NCBI RefSeq assembly: GCF_902459585.1
Contig: NZ_CABPSC010000002.1
Coordinates: forward strand, 248,001 to 312,000
Length of the DNA stretch: 64,000 bases
Origin: Pandoraea nosoerga
GTDB lineage: Bacteria; Pseudomonadota; Gammaproteobacteria; Burkholderiales; Burkholderiaceae
Direction: 5' to 3'
Shown: piece by piece, positions 9,108 to 18,274 of the stretch
How positions within the stretch are numbered: position 1 is the stretch's first letter
Layout: every line of letters begins with the position of its first letter
Notes under the pieces: model-generated
Told to the model about the DNA's origin: nothing
Database searches by the model: none
Seen by the model: only the letters and a program-made list of their open reading frames with translations
Made by a program: the position numbers and the translations under genes

Positions 9108-10739
9108 TCAGGCGCCTGCTGTTCTGCCCTCGCCGCTCAGGCGCGCCGGGTCGATTTCCAGCGCCGAGCGCCGACGGATTTCGCTGCGAGTCACGTCGTC
9201 GACGCCCTCATCGTTGCCGTCGTTGGCGCTGCCGGGCGGGGCATTGCGCGCGACGGCGCTCAGCAGTGCCATCAGGTTATCGGAGCGCGATGCGCTCGCA
9301 GGCGTCGTCACGTCGGAGACGAGTCTGGCCATCTCGTAGCGCATGACCTGCGTCGACTGGCTGGCCGAGCGTCGGGACACGGCATGCGCGAGCAGGCCGT
9401 CGCGATAGCCGACGTCGACATGGCGCTGCGCGGTGTCCTGCACCTTCAGGTATTCGTAGTTCTGCGACTTGGGATCGGTGGTGAGCTCGAGCGGCACGCC
9501 GGCCCACAACGAGCGATGGTAGCTCGCGCTGAGCGTGGCATGGGTGTCTTGCTGCACGGTGCGATTGAACGTGTCCTTGCCGTCGATCTTCGTCTGCTGC
9601 GAGATTCGGTACGAGAAGGTGTCGGCTTCGTTCGGACGCAGTGGATTGGGCGCCGTGGGCGTCTGCACGAGCGACGCGCTGAAGTCCGCCAGGCCGCTCA
9701 GCACCGAACGGTCGGCGGCGTTCAGCGCAATGCGCGGCAGCGGCGGCGCACTCGGGTAGTGGCTGTTGAGCGCCGTGAATGCCCCTTTGAACTTCGCCAT
9801 GAGGCTCGCGTCGCCGTTGCCGCGCGCCTGCGCCGTGTCGAAACGCGTGAGCCAGGCGTCGCGCGCGGCGGCCTGGGCCGGGGCGCTGCCGATCGCCTGA
9901 AGATTCGTGAGGTCGACGGCCAGGTCGAACTTGCCCGCCGGCCCGTCGACGTGAATCGAACGCTGCGCTGCATCAGCGTGGAACGAGAGGGCTTGTGGCG
10001 CCTTGCCGTTGGCGCCGAGCGTTGCCGTCAGATCGACGGCGGCGAGAACGCGGCTGTCGAAGCTCGTCAGCGCACCCAAATCGATCGCGGGCGGCTGCTT
10101 GGCCAAGCCGTCTACGGCACGCTGGAATGCGTCGGCCAGCTTGCCGAGTTCGCTGCGCTCGGCGTCCGTGAGCGTGCCTTGGGTAACGTCGAACTGCGCA
10201 GACAGTCCATCGTCGCTGCTGCCGAGGCGAATGCGGACCTGAGCGCCGCTGGCTGTCGAAATCGTCAACGAAAACTGGTTGTCGGCCGCCGTGCGCAAGC
10301 GCGCCTGCTGCACTGCGAGCTCTGCGCCCGAAGGCGGAGCGCCCGAAGTCGAACGGAGCACACTCTGCGAATACGTAGCGGCGCCGCCTGCGATCGACTC
10401 GAGCAGTCGCGCGCCGAGCTGATCGAGCCGATTGCCCAGCGCCGAGGTGGAAACGTTGCCCGCCATCAGCAGCGAGAGCGGATCGGAGGGCGCCTGCTGC
10501 CACAACAGCGTGGCGCCGTTGACCACGGGCTGGCGGTACGTCGGCCAGTTCGCCACGGCAGGCGCTTGCGAGAGCGTCACCACCGTAGACGATCCGGCGA
10601 CGACGCTCGCCGGTGGCGTCGCCCCTTGCGACGCCGGTGACGTGGCCCTTTGGGGCGCCGTTGCGAGCGATGACGTCTTCGCGGCGACGCTGCCGGCGGC
10701 AGGCGGGATCAGGTTCGTCAGCATGTCGATGGACGTCAT
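9108..10739 (-). CDS. hypothetical protein, 543 residues, not recognised
   Basis: I do not recognise this protein. From the ATG at 10739 it begins with a Ser/Thr/Ala/Pro-rich, probably disordered segment of about 75 residues and continues as a mixed alpha/beta sequence. The last 30 or so residues are charged. There is no signal peptide, clear membrane segment or obvious catalytic motif. Coding is supported by the third-position G+C pattern and a balanced composition. A longer frame to 10928 is open, but its extra N-terminus has an Arg- and Pro-rich, non-protein-like composition. It stands alone between the MFS gene and the divergent methyltransferase gene. Confidence 0.65.
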   Translation of the reverse strand: MTSIDMLTNLIPPAAGSVAAKTSSLATAPQRATSPASQGATPPASVVAGSSTVVTLSQAPAVANWPTYRQPVVNGATLLWQQAPSDPLSLLMAGNVSTSALGNRLDQLGARLLESIAGGAATYSQSVLRSTSGAPPSGAELAVQQARLRTAADNQFSLTISTASGAQVRIRLGSSDDGLSAQFDVTQGTLTDAERSELGKLADAFQRAVDGLAKQPPAIDLGALTSFDSRVLAAVDLTATLGANGKAPQALSFHADAAQRSIHVDGPAGKFDLAVDLTNLQAIGSAPAQAAARDAWLTRFDTAQARGNGDASLMAKFKGAFTALNSHYPSAPPLPRIALNAADRSVLSGLADFSASLVQTPTAPNPLRPNEADTFSYRISQQTKIDGKDTFNRTVQQDTHATLSASYHRSLWAGVPLELTTDPKSQNYEYLKVQDTAQRHVDVGYRDGLLAHAVSRRSASQSTQVMRYEMARLVSDVTTPASASRSDNLMALLSAVARNAPPGSANDGNDEGVDDVTRSEIRRRSALEIDPARLSGEGRTAGA

Positions 10740-10956
10740 CGGGCGGGCGCGTGTCGTATGAAGGTAATGCCCGGTAAGGAATACCGGGCGGCTGCGTGCA
10801 TTAACGACAGTCAGACGGCAATGTTTAACGCGCCTGTCAGTTTCCATAGGGGGCACGCGTACCCGCGGCGCCTGTTGTGGCGGCGGCCTTGCACAGTCGG
10901 CGCCGATCGTGTCATCATGAAACATCAAAAGTTACATGTTGACGGAGGTATGCGTT

Positions 10957-11664
10957 ATGGTTCGAGACACGACGGTGCAGGACACGATTGCGATGTTCGA
11001 TCAGCACGCGGCCACGTATGACGAGACGTGGCGCGGCCTCGCTGCGCTGCGCGACGCATTGCAGCTCGTGCTGGATGCGGCGTTTGCCGCGCTGCCCGTC
11101 GATGCGAACGTGCTTTGCGTGGGCGCGGGCACCGGCGCGGAGATCGTGCCGCTCGCGCAGCGGCATCCCGGCTGGCGCTTCACGGCCGTGGAGCCGTCCG
11201 GCGCGATGCTCGACGTGTTCCGGAACAAGGCGCAGGCGCATGGCATCGCATCGCGCTGCACGTTTCACCGGGGTTTTCTCTCGTCCTTGCCGGCGTCGGC
11301 GCCGTTCGACGGCGCTACCTCCATTCTCGTGTCGCAGTTCGTGACGGATCCCCGGGCACGGCAAGGATTCTTCCGCGATATCGCGCAGCGGCTTCGCCCC
11401 GGCGGCCATCTGGTGAGCGCCGATCTTGCCTGCGATATGGCATCAGAAGCGGGAAGCCGTCTGCTGGCACTGTGGTTCGAGCTGATGTCCTTCTCGCCCC
11501 AGGCGCGCGAGCGCGCGAAGAGCGTCTATGGCGATCAGGTCGCCGTGGTGCCGCCGCAGGCGGTGGAGGCGCTCATCGAGGCGGGTGGTTTCGACGCGCC
11601 GGTGCGCTGTTTCCAGAGCGGCCTGATTCACGCGTGGTTCGCCCGCGCGGTCAACCAAGGCTGA
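10957..11664 (+). CDS. class I SAM-dependent methyltransferase
   Basis: A 235-residue Rossmann-fold methyltransferase. Motif I, which binds the S-adenosylmethionine, is VLCVGAGTGAEIVPLA near residue 55, followed by the acidic ribose-binding end of strand 2 (FTAVEPSG) and a late RLRPGGHLVSADL strand. The start ATG at 10957 is fixed by GGAGGT seven bases upstream; an earlier start at 10936 lacks one. The Rrf2-type regulator begins 7 bp after the stop, so the pair is an operon. The methyl acceptor is unknown. Confidence 0.85.
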   Translation: MVRDTTVQDTIAMFDQHAATYDETWRGLAALRDALQLVLDAAFAALPVDANVLCVGAGTGAEIVPLAQRHPGWRFTAVEPSGAMLDVFRNKAQAHGIASRCTFHRGFLSSLPASAPFDGATSILVSQFVTDPRARQGFFRDIAQRLRPGGHLVSADLACDMASEAGSRLLALWFELMSFSPQARERAKSVYGDQVAVVPPQAVEALIEAGGFDAPVRCFQSGLIHAWFARAVNQG

Positions 11665-11671
11665 GGCGGCA

Positions 11672-12112
11672 ATGCGAAGCGACAGCCGTCTCTCGCGCAT
11701 GCTGCACGTGCTGCTGCACATGGCCCGGCATGACGCACCGTTCACGTCGGAACAGCTCGCGCGGATGCTGCGCACCAATGCCGTGGTGGTGCGGCGCACG
11801 ATGGCGGGCCTGCGCGACGCAGGCTATGTCCGCTCGGACAAAGGGCATGGCGGCGGCTGGTCGATCGCTTGCGATTTGCGCGCCGTGACGCTGCTCGACA
11901 TCTACCGCGCGGTGGGCGGGCCGCATCTCTTCGCCATCGGCGTCGAGAGCGATAACCCTCAATGCGCCGTCGAGCGGGCGGTGAACGCCGCGCTGGATGA
12001 CGCGCTACGGGAGGCTGAAGCCCTGCTGATCGCCCGCCTCGGCGCGATCTCGCTCGCCGAGCTCGCGCAGCGGTTCGACACGTTGTGCCGGCCGACGGCG
12101 GCCCCGGGGTGA
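11672..12112 (+). CDS. Rrf2-family transcriptional regulator
   Basis: A 146-residue Rrf2 regulator with an N-terminal winged helix (FTSEQLARMLRTNAVVVRR, then AGLRDAGYVRSDKGHGGGW). Unlike IscR or NsrR it lacks the three-cysteine cluster motif; only isolated cysteines (CDLRAV and PQCAVERA) are seen, so iron-sulfur sensing is unlikely and it looks like the YwnA-type branch. It is probably translated together with the methyltransferase and may regulate it. Confidence 0.85.
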   Translation: MRSDSRLSRMLHVLLHMARHDAPFTSEQLARMLRTNAVVVRRTMAGLRDAGYVRSDKGHGGGWSIACDLRAVTLLDIYRAVGGPHLFAIGVESDNPQCAVERAVNAALDDALREAEALLIARLGAISLAELAQRFDTLCRPTAAPG

Positions 12113-12127
12113 TGCGCCCGTGAGGGT

Positions 12128-12149
12128 GGGCGATGTGAGGGCGATGTGA
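12128..12149. repeat. two-copy 11-bp tandem repeat
   Basis: GGGCGATGTGA is repeated exactly twice, at 12128-12138 and 12139-12149, followed by a partial third copy. It lies in the 163-bp gap after the Rrf2 gene. Confidence 0.75.
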
Positions 12150-12275
12150 GGGCAGCAATACCGTGAATCTGCGCGCGGCGCGGGATACACGGTTCATACA
12201 ACCGCGTTCGCGACTTGGGCTATAAAGCAGACATCGATCGCGCCGCCGGCGCGAATAACGCTCGGGAGTCGCCGA

Positions 12276-12647
12276 ATGCCGTCAGACGTCTTGCAAGGAT
12301 CCTGCCACTGCGGGGCCGTGCGTTTCGAAGTGAGAACGCCGCTGGAACCCGCGACCCGCTGCAATTGCAGCCTGTGCCGCCGCAAGGGAGCGCTGATGTC
12401 GCCGGCTTTCCCGGAAGCGAACCTCCAGATCCTGGCCGGGGAGGGGGACCTGACCTGCTATCAATTCAATACCCGCGTGGCGCGACACTATTTCTGCAAG
12501 CACTGCGGGATCTATACGTTCCACGGCACGCGCATGTCGCCCGGTATGTGGCGGGTCAATATCGGCTGCCTCGAAGGCGTGGATCCTTATGCGCTCGAGG
12601 CCGCGGTCGCCGACGGCCGGACGCTGTCCGTCGTGGGGGACGCGTGA
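12276..12647 (+). CDS. GFA (CENP-V/Mss4-fold) family protein
   Basis: A 123-residue zinc protein of the glutathione-dependent formaldehyde-activating enzyme family. The paired cysteine motifs are visible: SCHCGAV near residue 10, CNCSLC near 29-34 and YFCKHCG near 73-78. These ligands hold one or two zinc ions. Members are often misnamed formaldehyde-activating enzymes, and the true reaction is usually unknown. A GGGAG precedes the ATG at good spacing. It stands alone and convergent with the FAD oxidoreductase gene. Confidence 0.88.
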   Translation: MPSDVLQGSCHCGAVRFEVRTPLEPATRCNCSLCRRKGALMSPAFPEANLQILAGEGDLTCYQFNTRVARHYFCKHCGIYTFHGTRMSPGMWRVNIGCLEGVDPYALEAAVADGRTLSVVGDA

Positions 12648-12816
12648 GACACCTGCCCGGCGCCGGCCGACGTCCGTGCCGGGCGAGCCGGATACCTTAG
12701 CAGACAAGCGCGCGGTGGGCGCTTCCGCGCTTTCCCATGTCGTGGTGAGCACCTGGTGGCGAGCGGGGAGCGGCGGCCGTCGGCCTCATCTCCCCATGTC
12801 GTTCGTCGACGGCAGC

Positions 12817-14145
12817 TTACCGCTCCAGCCCGGCGCGATGCTTCTGATACTGGATCGCGGAGACGATGGCCAGACGCCGGATCGGTTCGGGGGGAAGCCA
12901 CGTCGGACGTTCGAAGCCGAGCGCATCCGCGAGTTCGGGCGACTGCTGCCCGCACGCCATCTCGCCGAGCAGCTTGCCGAACATGCTGCCCTTGAGCACG
13001 CCCGCGCCATTGCAGCCGAGCGAGGCGAACAGGCCGGGCCGGATTTCGCCGAAGTAAAGCGCGCCGTTGCGCGTGAGGGCCGTGACGCCCCCCCAGACGT
13101 GCTCGAATCTGTGCGAGGCCATGCGCGGGTAGCGGCGGCGGTACGCGTCCGACAACATCGCTTCGACATCGGCCATCGGGCGTTCCTTCTCGTAGGAATA
13201 GGCGCTGCGCACGACGAAGCGTCCGCCGAGCGTCTTGCGCAGCGTGGTGCCGAGCCGGTTCGCGGGAATCACGCCCCACTCGCGCGCGGGACCGAGCTTG
13301 GCCAATTCGTCGGCGCAGAGCACCGGCGTCATCGCCGCGTAGGTGTAGATCGTGAACACGCGGTCGCGCGCGAGGCCCAGCTTGCGCGCAAAACCGTTGT
13401 TGGCGACGATCACCTGCGTGGCGCTCAGCGTGGCGCTGGGCGTCGTGACGGTGAACGGGCCCGTGCCGTCGAGCGCGATCACCGGCTCGTTCTCCCACAA
13501 CCGGACATTGGCGGGCAGACTGTCGGCCAGTCCGCGAACCAGCGCGGCGGGCTGCACGAACACGTTGTTCTGGGAGTGATAGCCGTAGCCGTAGTAGTCC
13601 GTGCCAATTTCCTCGCGCAGCGCGTCGCGCGACAGTTCGCGGTACGTCACTCCCCACTCTCGATACTGCGCCAGCGTGTCGCGCAGGCGTCGTTCGCCGT
13701 CGCGCGTGGCTGCCGCGTGATACTTGCCGACCGGGTTCCAGCCGCACTCGATGCCATGCGTTCGGACCAGATCGTGCAGCCACTTCAGGCCGATGTCATA
13801 GAGCCGGATCTGCTTGCGGGCGACTTCCGCCGGGCTGCCGTGGCCGCCCATGCCGGTGTTGTGCGGCAGGTTGATGAGAAACCCGGAGTTGCGTCCTGCC
13901 GAACCGTTGCCGGCGATCGTGGCGTCGATGACCAGCACGTTCGCTTCCGGGCGCAGCTCCGCCACCCGGCGAGCGGCTGCGAGGCCGGTGAAGCCGGCGC
14001 CGATGACGATGACGTCGAAGCTGCGCACCGAAGGCGCCTTCGTGTGCGGGACGCGGGCCGGCAGCAGGGCGTTCCAGCCGGCCCCCGCCTGATACGCGGG
14101 GAAAGTGTCCCGCACGGGGCGGGAAGAAGTGACTTGATTGGACAT
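12817..14145 (-). CDS. FAD-dependent amine/amino-acid oxidoreductase (DAO family)
   Basis: A 442-residue flavoprotein. The FAD-binding Rossmann motif VIVIGAGFTGLAAARR lies near residues 45-60, after an unusual N-terminal extension of about 40 residues, and the family's substrate-domain pattern follows, with a late GGVTALTRNG and a GCNGAGVLKGS motif near the C-terminus. DAO enzymes oxidise an amine or amino acid (glycine, sarcosine, gamma-glutamylputrescine, taurine and others). It is the last gene of a reverse-strand operon after a complete ABC importer, so it most likely oxidises the imported compound. No good ribosome-binding site is visible at the ATG at 14145. Confidence 0.85.
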   Translation of the reverse strand: MSNQVTSSRPVRDTFPAYQAGAGWNALLPARVPHTKAPSVRSFDVIVIGAGFTGLAAARRVAELRPEANVLVIDATIAGNGSAGRNSGFLINLPHNTGMGGHGSPAEVARKQIRLYDIGLKWLHDLVRTHGIECGWNPVGKYHAAATRDGERRLRDTLAQYREWGVTYRELSRDALREEIGTDYYGYGYHSQNNVFVQPAALVRGLADSLPANVRLWENEPVIALDGTGPFTVTTPSATLSATQVIVANNGFARKLGLARDRVFTIYTYAAMTPVLCADELAKLGPAREWGVIPANRLGTTLRKTLGGRFVVRSAYSYEKERPMADVEAMLSDAYRRRYPRMASHRFEHVWGGVTALTRNGALYFGEIRPGLFASLGCNGAGVLKGSMFGKLLGEMACGQQSPELADALGFERPTWLPPEPIRRLAIVSAIQYQKHRAGLER

Positions 14146-14209
14146 GACATTGAATTGCGGGGCGTAGGCAGGCTCGGCGACCCGGTTTCGGTCGCCGGCG
14201 TGGCGAGCG

Positions 14210-15052
14210 TCAGGCAGCCTGGCTCTCGAGACTGCGCATCACTTCGGTTTGCACGGTGTTCCAGATTTGTGACTTGAGTTCGTTGTAGCGGGGCGAGAGC
14301 TGGACCTGGGCGTCGCGCGGCATCGGCAGATCGTTGTGCAGGTCGCATGCCACGCGCCCCGGGCGCGCACTCATGATGACCATGCGCGTGGAGAGCATCA
14401 GCGCCTCGTCGATCGAGTGCGTGATGAAGACAATGGTCTTGCCGCTCTTCTGATAGATCTGCAGCAACTCCTCCTGCAATACCTGGCGCGTCATCGCGTC
14501 GAGCGCGGCGAATGGTTCGTCGAGCAGGATCACGTCGGGATCGTTGGCCAGTACGCGCGCGATCGACACGCGCTGGCGCATGCCGCCCGAGAGCGCTTTC
14601 GGATAGCGGTCCTCGAAGCCCTTCAGGCCCACCATCTCGATGTAGCGGCGTGCGCAGGCGTAGCGCGTGGGCTTGTCCACGCCCTTCATCTTCAGGCCGA
14701 AGGCCACGTTATCGAGTACGGTGAGCCACGGGAACAGTGCGTACTGCTGGAAGACCATGCCGCAGTGCGGGTCGATGCCCTTGACCTCGCGGCCATTCAC
14801 GCGGATGCGGCCCGTGGTCGGTTCGTCGAAACCGGTGATGAGATTGAGCAGCGTCGACTTGCCGCAGCCCGAGGCGCCGAGCAGCACCACGAATTCGCCG
14901 CGCGCGATGTCCATGTCAACGCGCTCGAGTGCCTGGAACTCGCCGAAGCGCTTCGAAACGCCGTCAATGGCGATCATCGTTTGCGTCTCGCCTGCGCCAG
15001 CGCCTTGCGCGCCGGGTCGCACGTCCGTGTGCGAATCGATGCGATCGTTCAT
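14210..15052 (-). CDS. ABC importer ATPase, SsuB/TauB/NrtD type
   Basis: A 280-residue ATP-binding subunit. Walker A is GASGCGKST (near 65), the Q-loop is GMVFQQYALFPW, the signature is LSGGMRQR and Walker B is DVILLDEPFAALD, so all catalytic elements are present. Its ATG at 15052 overlaps the permease stop (an ATGA junction), which implies translational coupling. This ATPase subfamily energises uptake of nitrate, sulfonates, taurine, pyrimidine precursors and similar compounds; the substrate is not fixed by sequence. Confidence 0.9.
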   Translation of the reverse strand: MNDRIDSHTDVRPGAQGAGAGETQTMIAIDGVSKRFGEFQALERVDMDIARGEFVVLLGASGCGKSTLLNLITGFDEPTTGRIRVNGREVKGIDPHCGMVFQQYALFPWLTVLDNVAFGLKMKGVDKPTRYACARRYIEMVGLKGFEDRYPKALSGGMRQRVSIARVLANDPDVILLDEPFAALDAMTRQVLQEELLQIYQKSGKTIVFITHSIDEALMLSTRMVIMSARPGRVACDLHNDLPMPRDAQVQLSPRYNELKSQIWNTVQTEVMRSLESQAA

Positions 15053-15816
15053 GCCTGCCACCCCAACACCTTGCGCTCGATGGCGCGAAACACAATATCC
15101 GTCACCAGTACGGTGACGCTGATCATCACCATGCCCAGCACCACAACCTCGGTCTGGAAGAACTCCTTGCCGTTCATGATGAGAAAGCCCAGACCTTCGC
15201 GCGCGGCGACCAGCTCTGCCGAAATCACGCACGTCCACGACAGGCCGAGAATGATCTTCAGGCCCGACAGGATCTGCGGCAGGCTCGCCGGCAGAATCAC
15301 TTCACGCATGACCTGCGAGCGGCTCGCGCCGAGATTCCTGGCGGCCCGGATGAGCAATGGATCCACGCTGCGCGTCGCCTCGATCACGTAGACCAGCGCC
15401 GGCGCGAACGTGCCCATGAACACGATGCTGTACTTCTGCGTCTCCGAGATGCCGAACCACAATAGCGAGAGCGGAATCCAGCTCATCGAGGGGAGCGGGC
15501 GCAGGAACGACAGAATGGGATCGAACGCGGCGCGCGCGTAGCTCGACGTGCCGAGCACGATGCCGAGCGGGATCGCCACGACCGTGGCGGCGATGAAGCC
15601 CGTCATCACGCGCCGGGTGGAGGCGAGCACGTTGGCGAGCAGCGAGCCGTCGGCCAGCATGGCGACGATGCGCTCCCCCACCGCGGACGGGGGCGGCAGG
15701 AACAGCGGGTCGACGAGCCCCGAGCGGCAGGCCGCTTCCCACGCGAGCAGGAAGACGACGACGGAAGCGAACCCCACGCCGAGCAACGTGGCGCGAGACG
15801 GTTGGCGATGATTCAC
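15049..15816 (-). CDS. ABC importer permease, SsuC/TauC type
   Basis: A 255-residue inner-membrane permease with about six segments and the coupling EAA loop seen as EATRSVDPLLIRAARNLGAS near residue 165. A GTG start at 15816 is chosen because GAGGAGT lies 8 bases upstream; a longer frame to 15861 adds an Arg-rich stretch without a ribosome-binding site. It is the middle gene of the importer operon and overlaps the ATPase gene by 4 bp. Confidence 0.88.
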   Translation of the reverse strand: MNHRQPSRATLLGVGFASVVVFLLAWEAACRSGLVDPLFLPPPSAVGERIVAMLADGSLLANVLASTRRVMTGFIAATVVAIPLGIVLGTSSYARAAFDPILSFLRPLPSMSWIPLSLLWFGISETQKYSIVFMGTFAPALVYVIEATRSVDPLLIRAARNLGASRSQVMREVILPASLPQILSGLKIILGLSWTCVISAELVAAREGLGFLIMNGKEFFQTEVVVLGMVMISVTVLVTDIVFRAIERKVLGWQA

Positions 15817-15879
15817 GATCAGACTCCTCAAACCTGCACCGGCACGCGGGCGCCGGCGCACGGGCGATAGCGCGGGGGC

Positions 15880-16884
15880 TTACAGATACGACGTGTTGAT
15901 CCACTGGCGCACGGCTGGCGCCTTGTCGATCTGCTTGTATGTCACCAGCATTTCCGCGAGGCGCTGCAGGCCGTCGACATAGCTGCCCGGCGACTTGAGC
16001 AACTGCCCCTGCTGCGCGAGGCTGTACCACTCCGCGCCCTTGATCGTCTCGATCTGATCGAGTGCGGAAACGCCCGTGAGCGAGATGAGCGTGCGGGCGG
16101 CTTCATCCGGTTTGTCGCGCAGCGTCTGGCAGGCGTCGAAATACACCTTCAGGTACTTGCGCACCGCGTCGGCGTTCTTCTCGGCCCAGGCGTTGCGCAC
16201 GATGAGCACGTCCGGACCCGGCGTCACGTTGTACTTCTTGTAGAGCGAGAACTGTGTGTCGTCCGCGAGCAATTTCATGCCCGACATGGCGCGGATGCGG
16301 TTGAACTGCGGCGTCCAGGCCGCGGCCGCGTCGATCTGCCCCGACTGAATGGCGCCCGGCAGTTCCGGGGCGGGCACGTTGAGCACCGTCACGTCGTTTG
16401 ACAGACCGGCGCTGCCCAGCAGATCGAGCACGAGCAGGTGTGCGCTCGAGGCGAACGTCACGCCCAGCTTCTTGCCCTTGAGGTCCTGCAGCGAATTGAC
16501 GCCTTCACGCACGAACAGCCCCTCCACGCGACCGAAGCTCTCCGGCACGGCCACGATCGAAAAGTGCTTGGAGCCTCGCGCCATCAATGCGAGCGCGGAC
16601 ACGATGCCCGTGCAGGCGATGTCGATGCCGCCCGAGAGCACCGCGCTCATGCGCGCCGAGGACGTGCCGAACGACTGCCACTGCTGATCGATGCCGGCGG
16701 CCGCGAAGGCCCCCGACTTCATGGCGAGATAGGCCGGATAGTGGCCCAGCCATGCCGAGCCGCCGTATTGAACGGTAGTCGTGTCGGCGGCGCGGGCAAC
16801 GCCGGGCAGCGAGAGGCCGCCGACGGTGGCGGCAGCCGACATGGCGGCGCTGGCGTGGAGGAACTGGCGTCGTGAAAGGTTCAT
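15880..16884 (-). CDS. ABC importer substrate-binding protein, SsuA/TauA/NMT1 type
   Basis: A 334-residue periplasmic binding protein with a Tat-like signal (SRRQFLHASAAMS, then a cut near GVARAAD at about residue 33). The mature part keeps the family's GYVG-like start region (YGGSAWLGHYPAYLAM) and the AWTPQFNRI hinge-type strand. The start ATG at 16884 has AGGAG upstream; an earlier ATG at 16923 is not supported. It is the first gene of the operon, under the LysR gene upstream. Family members bind sulfonates, taurine, pyrimidine precursors or nitrate. Confidence 0.87.
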   Translation of the reverse strand: MNLSRRQFLHASAAMSAAATVGGLSLPGVARAADTTTVQYGGSAWLGHYPAYLAMKSGAFAAAGIDQQWQSFGTSSARMSAVLSGGIDIACTGIVSALALMARGSKHFSIVAVPESFGRVEGLFVREGVNSLQDLKGKKLGVTFASSAHLLVLDLLGSAGLSNDVTVLNVPAPELPGAIQSGQIDAAAAWTPQFNRIRAMSGMKLLADDTQFSLYKKYNVTPGPDVLIVRNAWAEKNADAVRKYLKVYFDACQTLRDKPDEAARTLISLTGVSALDQIETIKGAEWYSLAQQGQLLKSPGSYVDGLQRLAEMLVTYKQIDKAPAVRQWINTSYL

Positions 16885-17027
16885 GCGTGTCTCCTGGTTG
16901 ACTGTGTTATTCGCGTTGAACATGGGGCGCGCTTCAGATGGCGTTCATCCGGCCCCGCGCCCGGGGCGGGGGTTCGGCTACCGGGTGACGATGGCCGAAC
17001 GGGTTCGGGAATGGCGATGGCGCGGAC

Positions 17028-17990
17028 CTAGCACAGTGCGAGCCGCTCACCGAGCCACGGCATGAGGCGGCGCAGTTCGGGGAACGCTTCCTGTGCCAGC
17101 GCGAGCCGGCCGGCGAGAAAACACTGCGACGCCATCTCCGAGACTTCGCCTTCGCGCGAGACCTGATAGATCGTGCGCGAGAGGGCGGGGCCGGGCAGCG
17201 GCAGCGCGGCCACCTGAGGGAGCGAGGCACGCCCTTGCAGCAGGCAAAGCGGCGTGGCGATCGTGAACCCGAGGTCGGCGGCGACCATCGACATCACCAC
17301 GTCCGAGGTGTCGATCTCGAGGTGCATGCGCGGTGAATGGCCTGTGCGGCGCAAATGACGCTCGATCACGGCGCCGAAGTGCGACCGTCCCGAGAAGCGG
17401 ATGAGCGGCAGCGTGCGAATCAGCTCGCTCAGGTCGGCCTGTGCGAGATCCGCCTCGCGGGCTTTGGGCACCACGACGATGAACGGTTCCGTGAAGATTG
17501 GCCGGCGCACGAGGCGTTCCATGTCGTGCATGGGGTCGCTGGTCACGATCAGGTCGAGTTGGCGGGCGAGCAGGGCTTGCGCGTGTCCGTTGGCGAGTCC
17601 GGACCAGAGCAGGAGTTCGCTGGTGCTGCCCGACATCTGTCGCACGATCGACGGGCCGACAGTGGCCGCGAACGAGTCGATCATGCCGACGCGCACGGCG
17701 GCGCGGCTGGCGACGTCGGCGTCCTGCACCTGAGCGATGAGCCGGTCCATGTCGTCGACGATCTGCCGTGCGTGCCGTGAGAGGGCGAGGCCGGCGGGCG
17801 TGAGCTTGAGCGGACGCCGGGTGCGATCGAGCACGCGCGTGCCGACCGTCTGCTCGATCTGGGCGATGGCTTGAGAAATGGCTGACTGCGTGACGCCCAG
17901 CGTCTGAGCGGCGCCTGACAGGCTACCGGCGGACGCCACGGCCTCGAAGATCCGCAAGGATCTGACATCGAGGTCTGCGCGTTTTTTCAT
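17028..17990 (-). CDS. LysR-family transcriptional regulator
   Basis: A 320-residue LysR regulator with its helix-turn-helix at about 8-65 (GSLSGAAQTLGVTQSAISQA) and a C-terminal effector-binding domain. It lies just upstream of, and in the same direction as, the ABC importer/FAD oxidoreductase operon, 143 bp from its first start codon, so it is the likely regulator of that operon. A palindrome about 134 bp before its start (18124-18140) could be its own operator. Confidence 0.87.
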   Translation of the reverse strand: MKKRADLDVRSLRIFEAVASAGSLSGAAQTLGVTQSAISQAIAQIEQTVGTRVLDRTRRPLKLTPAGLALSRHARQIVDDMDRLIAQVQDADVASRAAVRVGMIDSFAATVGPSIVRQMSGSTSELLLWSGLANGHAQALLARQLDLIVTSDPMHDMERLVRRPIFTEPFIVVVPKAREADLAQADLSELIRTLPLIRFSGRSHFGAVIERHLRRTGHSPRMHLEIDTSDVVMSMVAADLGFTIATPLCLLQGRASLPQVAALPLPGPALSRTIYQVSREGEVSEMASQCFLAGRLALAQEAFPELRRLMPWLGERLALC

Positions 17991-18123
17991 CGACCTGTCT
18001 CCGGTCCCGGCAACGCGCGGCGCAGGGAAAATCGCTCCTTGGCGGCGTTGCGTTGTATCGATATAAGAATTTCTGTGAATTGTAGGGAGACGGGTGCAAA
18101 AAACGGAACAGAATTAAGAAAAA

Positions 18124-18140
18124 CTAATACTTTGTATTAG
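18124..18140. promoter_or_regulatory. perfect inverted repeat, candidate LysR operator
   Basis: CTAATAC-TTT-GTATTAG is a perfect 7-bp inverted repeat in an A+T-rich gap between arsC and the LysR gene. Its form and position suit a LysR-type site, but a factor-independent hairpin role cannot be ruled out. Confidence 0.4.
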
Positions 18141-18274
18141 GGGTTGAGAACTGCAGCCGGGACAGCCGCGCGAAAAGACCGGCGCCGGCTCGGGCGCCGG
18201 GCGGAACGAAGGTGTCGCAGGGACAATGGACGATGAGACCGGCGGACGGGAACTGCTTTCCGAATCGAGTCCGG

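Noticed and set aside
5970-10640. Very long forward open frame of about 1556 codons
   Set aside because: It runs antisense to AllE-cluster, MFS and hypothetical genes and is rich in Arg, Ala, His and Gln with no domain, as expected for a shadow of G+C-rich coding DNA.
15817-15861. Longer N-terminus for the ABC permease
   Set aside because: The extra 15 residues are Arg-rich and lack a ribosome-binding site, whereas the GTG at 15816 has a good one.
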